Assembly: GCA_001600415.1 (NCBI GenBank)
Contig: BCJX01000017.1
Location: 220,514 to 284,513, forward strand
Direction of reading: 5' to 3'
Source: Pascua guehoae
Lineage: Eukaryota > Basidiomycota > Tremellomycetes > Trichosporonales > Trichosporonaceae
DNA length: 64,000 nucleotides
Shown here: in pieces, positions 46,276 through 54,826 of the stretch
Layout: every line of letters starts with the position of its first letter
How positions within the stretch are numbered: position 1 is the stretch's first letter
Notes under the pieces: model-generated
What the model was told of the DNA's origin: nothing
Seen by the model: the letters and a program-made list of their open reading frames with translations, nothing else
The model's database searches: none
Translations under genes and position numbers: made by a program

Positions 46276-48694
46276 CTACAATTCGCCCACAGCCGAGATG
46301 CCCAGGTCCCTCCACATTTTGGGCCGCCCAGCATCGCCAGCCCCGTCGCCAAAATACGCCGCCGCCGAGGGTTGGTTCTGGCTCACGTCGTCGGCCCACC
46401 GGCACGCCGAGGCCTCCTTTTCCATCAAGACCTTGACGGTTGCCCAGGAAAAGCGCACCATCCCACGGTATCCAAACACGGGGTCGATCGTTGTGTGGAG
46501 GTAAGCTTGGGTCTTTGGGTCTGCGCGCCGTCAGCCGATACCGTACAGTCTGTCACCACGCCCATCATCACGTTTCACTCGCGTCGCGCGCGTCGTCGGC
46601 AAACTGGCATCCGTCACCAGTGACATAGATGCGCGATGCACAACACCAACCACAGCCCGTGACCTCCGGCTCGGGATTTCACCCTTGCCAATGTCCGTGA
46701 CCAGTCACACACTAACAGCGACACTAGTCTTGTGGCACTTACCAGACGGGTATCCACTACCCCTCACGACGACCTCGTCATCCTCGACACCCGGCATCGG
46801 CCCTTCTGCATCAACCCAGTGCTCAATGTACTTGTCACGTGTGACCTTGGCAACGATTGACGCAGCCCCGACAATCTTGTAGATCGAGTCGGCCTTTGGG
46901 CACACTGTGAACTGGACCGTTGGGAACGCTGATGACAGGCGGTCCTGCCATTGCTGACTCGGTCCAAGAGCATCGACGTAGCACTGAGGGCGTTAGCAAA
47001 GCTGTGTAGGACACGGGCGCAGCGAGTACGCGAGTACAAGGGAGATGGACCCCCCTTTGACGATACAGTGCACCAGGTGCTGCCCCAGCGTAACCTTGGG
47101 TGACAGTGAACATGGTCCGGAACTACCTGGGCACGTGCACGACTGCAGCGTCGCCTCTCCGGCTCCTTCACGCCAACCCATTCCATCCAAACACGTCCAT
47201 TCCGCCATCGGACAGAAGGACGAGCACGGCCGTCTGCCTCTTCGCATTCCATCCACCGCTGTAACGCCACCACACTCACTTCGCGAATATTCAACCCCCG
47301 ATCCAATGCAGCGCGCACGAGTCCCATGGTCGCCTCCTCGGCCTGCCTATTCAGGTTGACAGGCACCTTGCGGAGCATCGACGCCGAGATGGCCTGGGGA
47401 GAGAGCGTAGTGGACGAGTAGCACAGGTCGGGGTGGAGCTTGAACGAGTCCCAGAGCGCCTGGCGTGTGTCGGCCGAGAGGGCCTTCGAGTCTGTGTGTC
47501 AGCTCGTCCGGGGTGCGTGGAGCGTGTGGTACTGCTTTCACTAGACGTCCGATGATTAGATCGTGAGCAGACGAGGTCTCCAGAATGCAGATCTTCATGG
47601 GCAATGGCATCCAGGGTGCGGGACTACGCTGGTTGTCACATTGTGAGATCGGTTTGTAGGAACAGGCAAGTTACCGCGAACGTCGAAGCATTGCAGCGCA
47701 GAGCAGAACCCCAAGAACTCACCATCAAACCCGATCTCCTCGAGCGTAGGCTTGAACGCCATGGGGCAGAACGCTGCCGCGTACACCATGGGACCGAGGA
47801 CGGCTGCGTGTCAGTATGCTTCTCCTCGCTCTCTACTTCCTTCCGTATCCTCCTTCCTCGCACACTCCTTCATGGCGCACCCCTTCCTCAACCTCCTTCC
47901 TCAACCTCCTTCCTCAACCTCCTTCCTCAACCTCCTTCCTCAACCTCCTTCCTCAACCTCCTTCCTTGACCGCTCCTTCCTCGATTATTTCTTCCTCCCC
48001 CAAGCCTGCGAAGCTCCATCCGCCCATTCAAGCGAGCTGGGCAGCGGATACATCGCCACCCAGTCAGAGGGCCGGTATCATGGTTTGGATCGGGGACAGC
48101 GAGTACAAGTTGGCCCAAGACCTCCCTTCAACGGCAGCCCCCCTTTCTGCCCCTGGGAGAATGACACAACGGAGCCGATTTCCCGCAGTAACATCGCAGC
48201 AACGACCTCCGACCCTGCCGGCGTCTGCCGCTAGCCTGGCCCCCACCCGTCATCAACCTCCGTACGATCCCCTCGCCAACCCCCTCACAACCCTCTCACC
48301 GGATTCCGCCCCCCNNNNNNNNNNNNNNNNNNNNNNNNNNNNNNNNNNNNNNNNNNNNNNNNNNNNNNNNNNNNNNNNNNNNNNNNNNNNNNNNNNNNNN
48401 NNNNNNNNNNNNNNNNNNNNNNNNNNNNNNNNNNNNNNNNNNNNNNNNNNNNNNNNNNNNNNNNNNNNNNNNNNNNNNNNNNNNNNNNNNNNCTACCACC
48501 CAACCGGCCAATAACCACAACTCACGTCCTCGCCCCGCCTCGTCGATACCCATAATCCACCCCTCCTTGTTCACATCGCTGGCCGGATCAGCCGCGGGCG
48601 GGAGCACAGAGTGGAACGTGTAGCTGTCCTGCAGCGCCGGGATGGGGTCGAGGTCGACCGGGTCCGTGTGGGGATTTGACGCGAGCGAGGCCAT
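46276..48694 (-). CDS. Ribonuclease H2 catalytic subunit A
   Basis: RNase H2A cuts RNA in RNA:DNA hybrids and removes single ribonucleotides from DNA. Five exons (48694-48526, 47803-47723, 47491-47280, 46983-46743, 46520-46276) give 315 residues. Intron 1 splits the first active-site motif, which reads IMGIDEAGRGPVLGPMVYAA after joining (catalytic Asp and Glu). DSKALSADTRQALW follows, then the third catalytic Asp in CYVDALGPSQ and the fourth in AASIVAKVTRDKYIEHW. GSGYPSGDPKTQAYL is the family's substrate-contact region. The C-terminus ends RDLGISAVGEL. Intron 1 (722 nt) holds both a 13-nt tandem repeat and the N gap at 48315-48492; because the two halves join in phase into the conserved motif, no coding sequence seems lost. 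Confidence 0.96.
47884..47968. repeat. 13-nt CCTCCTTCCTCAA tandem repeat
   Basis: About six near-perfect copies of a 13-nt pyrimidine-rich unit inside intron 1 of the RNase H2A gene. In the transcript sense it is purine-rich (GAGGAAGGAGGTT). Confidence 0.92.
48315..48492. other. Assembly gap (178 N)
   Basis: A run of N in intron 1 of the RNase H2A gene, bordered on the left by CCGCCCCCC. As with the other gap, an unresolved C/G-rich simple repeat is likely. Confidence 0.95.
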
Positions 48695-48995
48695 TGTCTA
48701 GTCGTAATGGGTGGCGAAGAGGTGTAGTATTGCAATGCTGCGCTGGTATGGTGGCTTTGATGTTGTTGACGCGCAACATTGCAGATCAGGCGCGTCGCGT
48801 CCAGGTCTGATACTGATACTCCGAGTGTGGAACAAGAGAAAGACACGTATTATGATTCCACGTGGCCAAAGTGGCAATGACGTCAACCCCGCGTCCACAT
48901 CAACATGCATGCATCCAACACGAATGAGGCTGTACGACCCGCCTTGAACCTTTCCACCATTGCCCATTCCCACCCACCCATCCAGGCCACCCACC
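48695..48995. promoter_or_regulatory. Divergent promoter region, RNase H2A / small unknown gene
   Basis: The 301 nt separate head-to-head start codons. It contains CACGTGG at 48860-48866 and a TGACGTCA palindrome at 48877-48884, which matches a CRE/ATF-type bZIP site; whether it is used is unknown. Confidence 0.55.
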
Positions 48996-49469
48996 ATGCC
49001 AACAACACCACCCGCACTCCACTCAGGCCACACCTACCTGCGCGTAACCACCGCCACCCCCGCGTCCGTCTCCCCCACCCTCCCCTTGGGCCTGGCACTC
49101 GCCTACCGCGGCCCCATCGGCGAGCTGCCCGACGAGCACGTCTTCGAAGTCACCCCCACCGCCTCAACCACCCCCACGGCGCGGTCAGTCCCCGGCGCGC
49201 ACGACCCGAACGCCAATACCGTATCCTACGCACGTGGGTACGGGAACGCGTACCAGGACACACCCTCGCAGCCCGCCCAAGCCAGCACGACAGAATCCAA
49301 TACGAGGGCCGCGCCAGCACAGTCCCAGACCAGCACAGGCCTCTCGCCCGACGGGCCCGGGTGGGCGGCGGCGAAGGACGGCGTCGTCGCTGCCGTCCGC
49401 GGCGTGGAGGGGGTGAAGGGCGTAGAGGTGTTGCAGCACCGCCAGCGCGCGAAGAGGACCGAGTTTTAG
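48996..49469 (+). CDS. Small hypothetical protein (157 aa)
   Basis: A single-exon frame starting MPTTPPALHSGHTYLRVTTA in a good context (CCACCATGC) and ending QHRQRAKRTEF. Its first 50 residues look folded (LGLALAYRGPIGELPDEHVF); the middle is Thr/Ser/Pro/Gln-rich; the end (WAAAKDGVVAAVRGVEGVKG) is helical and basic. An earlier in-frame ATG at 48960 would add 12 residues. The strong C/G third-position bias matches true genes here, and it shares a promoter with the RNase H2A gene. No domain or orthologue recognised. Confidence 0.6.
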   Translation: MPTTPPALHSGHTYLRVTTATPASVSPTLPLGLALAYRGPIGELPDEHVFEVTPTASTTPTARSVPGAHDPNANTVSYARGYGNAYQDTPSQPAQASTTESNTRAAPAQSQTSTGLSPDGPGWAAAKDGVVAAVRGVEGVKGVEVLQHRQRAKRTEF

Positions 49470-50238
49470 GACCTGGTCCTGTTCGATGGCGCGGTTTGGT
49501 GCCGTGCTCATCGTCGCGGGGGCACGCTTGTCGTACGGTCTCGGTTAGCACCGGTCAAGCGATGACCATGGCTGGTCGCGCGTGTGGAATTCAGCGGAGT
49601 CTGCGTGCTCAGGCACTCGTTCGCTGGGGAACACGACTGCGGCCGTGGCGCCCTGGGCGGACTCCGTGGCACGCAGTAGGACAGTCTGTACAATCTTACC
49701 TCACCCATGTACTCGTCTATTATAGTACCCTCGTAGCTTCGCTGTGGGAGGGAATGGGAAGGTTGGGCCGTGTACTGTGTGCCGCTGGCTTGCAATACAA
49801 TATGGATACTGAGACACTGTGCTGCTCACTGCTGACCATGACCGTCCTAACAGCGTCCGCGGAACAGAACCTTGAGCCTATGGTATATTCAGATGGCGCC
49901 GGCGGGCCTACATACACGTAAGGTGGTGGAAAGCGCGTGTTACGCGAGGACGACTGTCTTCGAGGGTTGCTGTTCACTTCCTCATCTATCAAGCGTGGTT
50001 CCATGCCTTTGCCTGGAGACGGTGTGGTTGCTTTTCCGCAAACCAAGGAAGACGTGCATGTCGCAGTGTAACCAACATGAAGGCCCTCTATGGACATACC
50101 AATAAGGTATCCTAAATACTGTCCAGAGGGAAGTCCCCACTGATTCACTTCATGAACATGTCAGGCCCACCGAGTGAGGTACCATGACACACAGACCCAA
50201 GCCTCACCCACGGGCCTGGACGGAGAGCACAAAAAGTA
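49470..50238. other. Intergenic, no gene seen
   Basis: Open frames on both strands here have no protein-like pattern and no linked splice sites that I could defend. Base composition falls toward lower GC going right into the tRNA cluster. Confidence 0.5.
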
Positions 50239-50320
50239 TATCGCCAGCAGGTTTCGATCCTGCGATCTCCAGGTATCATACACGTATGAGCCTGGCGCCG
50301 TCCCACTTGGCCATAGCGAT
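50239..50320 (-). tRNA. tRNA-Met(CAT), elongator type, with intron
   Basis: Acceptor strands ATCGCTA and TGGCGAT pair over seven positions (one G-U). The anticodon stem CCAGG/CCTGG encloses CTCATA plus an intron of about 11 nt (CGTGTATGATA), giving anticodon CAT. T-arm GCAGG-ATCGAAA-CCTGC; the first T-loop base is A rather than the usual T, so the B box is slightly off consensus. A T5 stop follows at 50231-50235 on the minus strand. An Ile-modified CAT tRNA is not expected in a fungal nucleus. Confidence 0.82.
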
Positions 50321-51854
50321 TGGAATCTTGACATGTTCAATACCATACCCGCTGGTATATGACTTGTTTTTCTGTGAACCGTCGGCATGACATTGTCGAT
50401 GGCTCGATGGAGGCATGTGAACGGCCTGAACTGGGGTACAGGTGGTGTAAAGGTTTGGCAAGCGCCGTGATAGAGCTCGCACGGCGACGCCATCGTTCTA
50501 GAATTCCAGTGCTCCAGAGCACGTAGGTGGCTGCTTGTCGTGGGTATGATAACTGCTGGAATGGCACTTGCCCCAAAGCGCGAGTTGGGGGTGCCGGGTG
50601 TTCTCGTATTGGGTTTTTAACATGGAAGACAGAATGACAACTTGGCATCCCCAGAACATCCTTCACCTACCAGGCGCAGGGAGGTATCTGAAAAGTCATG
50701 ACACTGCCACCCGGGCAAAGTTGCACATAGACACACTCTACCAACCAATCTGTGGGACAGCAAGTTGGCGCACTGAGGTTCCCTGCTTGTTGAATCGTGA
50801 ATTTCCTGCGTGTAACCACTTAAATAGGTGGCAGACTCATAACTTTCGGGACACATCTGTAGGTGGCCAATCATCACTGCTGAGTTGCGTGGAAGTAAGT
50901 ACAAGGGATATAATACCACTGAACCACAAGCGCCACCAACTCTTGTTCGTCGGCCCAACGCGCCTATGACTGTGGCTTCATGCCTAATGCTCACTTCATG
51001 ACCGTCAAAATTCCCATGCAGCAGCCCCTTGTTCAACAATAAGTAGACGACGATTTCCCCGGATTGAGATGCCCCAAAATACAGGGGAGACCTAACTAAC
51101 TGTGCACTGCTTGAAGCCCCGGAGCCTTTGAGCCTTATTCCAGGGTGTTTTGAAGCGACAGTTCAACGCATTCCCGCTGGGCCACGGCCGCGACAACCCA
51201 ATCGTCCACATCACGTTCGATTGTGGGCCGCCAAGGTCAATCTGTCTCGAATAGCTTTACCCCCCCCCCCCCCCCCCGTCAGGTGTCAGCAATCTCCTGC
51301 TCATTCTGTGCCTCTTTCCTACATCGTGTCATGCCATCTGGGCTGTTCAATTCCCCAATAACCCGTAGCCGTTCACGGTCCGAGGTGTTGGAGACTTCAG
51401 CAGAGCCGTGCAGTGTGCACAAACGGCCCATGTCGCCGCTGCATTCCCCACCGGGTGATCGGCGGGGAGATTGGCCAGTATTCACCACCTCCTGTCGATA
51501 TTCCACAAGCCGAGGATCAAACACGCCATGGCACACATGTCGCACCGGTAATGTGGCACTGTGGCACCCAACTTCCTCCACTTGTCCAACTTCGTCCACT
51601 CTCCTCCTCCACTCGTGCACCCAACTTGTTCTCCCCTCCTCTCCAACCAATTTCTCGCACTCTCAACGCCCCCTACGCCCAACGTCCCGACTTACGCCGG
51701 CCCAAACTCAAAACTGATGACCCTCCACACCACCCCACGCCCTTCCGCCACAAACGACCCCACCGTCGACATCAACCCCGCGTAACCTCGGAACGGTCCC
51801 GACCTGGGCCTGCATGCTAAACCAGCGCGGCTGCCTTCAAAACGCCAAAAGAAC
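50321..51854. other. Intergenic within tRNA cluster, no gene seen
   Basis: Lower-GC DNA with only short, patternless open frames. A C16 tract lies at about 51252-51267. No mobile-element ends or coding remnants recognised. Confidence 0.5.
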
Positions 51855-51962
51855 GGGCTCTTCCGGGACTCGAACCCAGGTCTGCCGCAGACGCTTTAAC
51901 CAAAGCGGATTGTTGATGCTTCGAAACCCGAAGCGGCAATTATACCCCTAAACCAAAGAGCC
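51855..51962 (-). tRNA. tRNA-Pro(CGG) copy A, long intron
   Basis: Acceptor strands GGCTCTT/AAGAGCC pair perfectly, discriminator C. D-arm GTTTAGGGGTATAAT. The anticodon stem GCCGC/GCGGC encloses TTCGGG, then an intron of about 37 nt beginning TTTCGAAGCATCAACAATCC, giving anticodon CGG. T-arm CTGGG-TTCGAGT-CCCGG. The intron begins one base after the anticodon, as in other eukaryotic tRNA introns. Confidence 0.9.
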
Positions 51963-52408
51963 GTTGGTGTTGGTTGCAGCCTTAAGAGGGCGTGGGTTGC
52001 GCTTCTGTTCTTCCCTAGCACGGCGTAATTTTTCTTGTTGCATGACGAACAAGGCGCTCGTGGGGTTTGTCTGGACACTCGGTTGTTTGTGGCGGAAGGG
52101 TGTGGGATGGTGTGGAGGACACCTTGCCACAAACCGGTCCACCCCATGCCCACTGCACACCCTTGTTTGGACCCCGTGGTGGTGCTGGTGGCCTCCGGTG
52201 TACCCCCTCTCCCCTTCACCCCCACCGGCTGCCAACAAAAACTCACACACTTGCCCGGTGGCCGTGTGGAACCCGCATCGCTTCCACATGGTTCGTCTCC
52301 AGCAATCGTGTTATATTATAGACAAATGTAAACCCCAAACGACTACAGACCGCCGTCCCACCATGTCCCAACAACAAACCCAACGCTGCCTTCCCAAAGG
52401 CCAAAAGA

Positions 52409-52517
52409 GGGCTCTTCCGGGACTCGAACCCAGGTCTGCCGCAGACGCTTCTCACAAAGCGGATTTGTTGATGCTTCGAAACCCGAAGCGGCAATTATAC
52501 CCCTAAACCAAAGAGCC
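52409..52517 (-). tRNA. tRNA-Pro(CGG) copy B, long intron
   Basis: The mature parts are identical to copy A as far as I can read. The intron is about one base longer (CAACAAATCC) and its 3' part reads CGCTTTGTGAGAAGCGTCT. Same orientation as copy A, 446 nt away. Confidence 0.9.
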
Positions 52518-52845
52518 GATGTGCACGGAATCGCGCTGTCCACCACGCCCGCGCCGGCGGGGGGTTGGGGGCAGCGTGTGGGCAACAGAGCAAGGGCCAG
52601 TGACTATACCGACCCCGAATCCTCATCAGCGTGTGGATGGTCTCGACGATGTGGTGGATGCTCGACTTCATGAGAAAGCGAACGCCGAGCGCCGGCTGCC
52701 ACTCTCACCGTCCCCCACCTCATCGTCACGCGCCCCATTAGCGTGCTCACACCCCAAGCTCTGAAATAACTGTCACTCGGCACATCTTTGGCGACGGCAA
52801 TCAGGCGGCCGCGTCCACCACCATCCCACCAGCGATGGTTGCAAC

Positions 52846-52951
52846 GGCTCTTTGGTTTAGGGGTATAATTGCCGCTTCGGGTTTCGAAGCAACATCCGCT
52901 CGCTACAGCAAGCACTTGCGGCAGACCTGGGTTCGAGTCCCGGAAGAGCCC
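52846..52951 (+). tRNA. tRNA-Pro(CGG) copy C, divergent intron
   Basis: The mature sequence again matches copies A and B, on the opposite strand. The intron shares its first ten bases (TTTCGAAGCA) but then differs: ACATCCGCTCGCTACAGCAA followed by GCACT. It is two to three bases shorter. Confidence 0.9.
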
Positions 52952-53325
52952 GTTCTTTTGGCTCCTCGAAGCCTTTTCCTGGCTCAACAGTCGCCACTAC
53001 CCACTGTCACCATTCGTTGCCCGCTTCGGGACCAGAGACAGGGAGATGATCATTAGGCAAGCGGATTTGCAAGGCAACACTGGTGAAGGCGGAGCAGGCC
53101 TAGCCTCGGAACTCGGGTGTTCGTATGGGTAGCTTTGGGTACGAGTTGGCGTTTGAGCTGGGGTTCAGCTTGGGTTCAGGTGGAGTTGAGTCGGAGTAGG
53201 AGTCGGAGTCAGTTGGCGTCAGAGCTGAGTTCAGCCGAACCGGAGGTCGCAGTCGAACGAATAGACCGTGTGAGCGATGGGGCAAGTAGGCACCAGAGAC
53301 AGCTGCGGAAAGCAGAAAGACAGTC

Positions 53326-53405
53326 TCTCTGTCGGAGAGTCGAACTCCGCTCTCCCGCGAACACACAGTGACAAGCGAGCATACTAAACCGATATACGAA
53401 CAGAG
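53326..53405 (-). tRNA. tRNA-Asp(GTC) with short intron
   Basis: Acceptor strands CTCTGTT/GACAGAG (one G-U), D-arm TATATCGGTTTAGTATG, anticodon stem CTCGC/GCGGG (one mismatch-tolerant G-U) enclosing TTGTCAC and about nine intron-like bases (TGTGTGTTC), anticodon GTC. T-arm GGAG-TTCGACT-CTCC. It is close in form to known fungal tRNA-Asp genes. Confidence 0.85.
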
Positions 53406-53649
53406 ATGTCTGTGGATATGAGGCCAGGCAGAGGGCCCAGTTTGATGACCAGTCTTACTGCCGTTTGTTACCCCTCGTTGCTGCGTCTCCCATAGGAGTG
53501 ACGTTTTCTCACCTGGCCACCGTTACAGCGCGCCGCTCGGGCATCTAGTGGAAAGAGAGGAGGCGGCAGAGTGGCTTGGCACTGTGGCTCTGCCACACAC
53601 ACATTACCGGGCGCCGTGCCTGGTCTCCCTTCTCCCCTCGCAATAACAT

Positions 53650-53744
53650 CTTCGCTAGTATATCGGTTAGTATAATCGCCTCTCAAGAGGGAGCCTTTCA
53701 ATAGAAAGATCGCGATAGAGCAGGGTTCGACTCCCTGGCGGAGA
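53650..53744 (+). tRNA. tRNA-Glu(CTC) with intron
   Basis: Acceptor strands CTTCGCT/GGCGGAG pair with three G-U pairs. D-arm TATATCGGTTAGTATA. Anticodon stem ATCGC/GCGAT encloses CTCTCAA and an intron of about 25 nt (starting GAGGGAGCCTTTC), giving anticodon CTC. T-arm AGGG-TTCGACT-CCCT. T-rich sequence (TTTTGTTTTGG) follows as a terminator. Confidence 0.85.
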
Positions 53745-54377
53745 ATGTGTTTTGTTTTGGACGGCTGGAGGACGATTCGGCCAAGATCATGAGCCCCATG
53801 GCTGGGCAAGTGACGCTACCAGCGTGTGTACCATCCAGGACGCATCACACATTGGCTGAACCGTACCGTGCAGCACGCAGCTGTACAAGAGCTGGCTAAT
53901 GGCCGCTGCCGACGACAAGTCCGAAGGAGATCCGATACGCCAGCCGCTGCTGTTTGGCGTACTCGTGCTCGCACACCTCCCCATCAAATGCTCGGGTACC
54001 AACCCCGAAGACGCTGGCTCCTTGTCGGTGTGTCTGTGTCTGTGTCTGTATCTCTGCGTTGTGTGGAATCCCGGTGCGAGAGCCAGCTCTAAACCTCCCA
54101 CCTCGTCACCCGCCTCACAACTCACCTCGCACCTAGCCTGAACTCGTCTCGCCTCCAGAACTGAGTTCACCAGCTCACTTCTCACTCACATTCGACATTA
54201 CCCATGTCGCCGTCCGCCGTTCACCGTTGCTGAGCCCCTCGCAACTCGCCACCCCCAATTGTCCTGTCTCACCTCGACACGCTCACCACGACCGTCGATC
54301 GTCATCAGCACAGGCCTGAGTGAGATCTGCATGGCCGCCGGCGCGGCCGAGATGGAGAATGCGAGTCTGTGTGCATC

Positions 54378-54486
54378 GGCTCTTTGGTTTAGGGGTATAA
54401 TTGCCGCTTCGGGTTTCGAAGCATCAACAAATCCGCTTTGTCAAAAGCGTCTGCGGCAGACCTGGGTTCGAGTCCCGGAAGAGCCC
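54378..54486 (+). tRNA. tRNA-Pro(CGG) copy D, long intron
   Basis: Matches the mature parts of copies A-C. Its intron is nearly that of copy B (CATCAACAAATCCGCTTTGT then CAAAAGCGTCT), but on the opposite strand. Copies B and D therefore share the closest intron history. Confidence 0.9.
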
Positions 54487-54729
54487 TCTTTTGGCTCGAA
54501 GCCTTTTCTTGCAGCGGGGAGGCTCAGCAGTCGTCAGTCCCCACTACAGTAGTCGCCCGTATCCACTCTCAGAACACATGTGAAAGGCCTGAAAACATGG
54601 CCGAAATTTCGGACGTGTCGCAAAGTGGCACGCCACTTTGGTCGCCCAACCAATGAATCATCCTTCCTGCAGCCAGGGCAGCCATCCCTGTCCGGTGTGG
54701 TCCATATGCGCCCGAGGGGGCCAAAAAGC

Positions 54730-54826
54730 TGTCCCACACAGGCTTGAACTGCTTGAACTGTGGACCTTTCGATGTTGAATGATGATCATTTAACAGTCGA
54801 ATGCTCTACCTACTGAGCCATAGGAC
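54730..54826 (-). tRNA. tRNA-Asn(GTT)-like with intron and T-loop insertion
   Basis: Same 5' part as the copy at 12169-12249 (GTCCTATGGCTCAGTAGGTA), anticodon GTT, and a proper anticodon stem TTCGA/TCGAA around an intron of about 17 nt (ATGATCATCATTCAACA). The T-arm, however, contains a tandem duplication of AGTTCAAGC, giving a 16-base loop that no normal tRNA has. It is therefore probably a pseudogene, unless processing removes the extra bases. A T-run follows downstream (54723-54727 on the minus strand). Confidence 0.6.
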
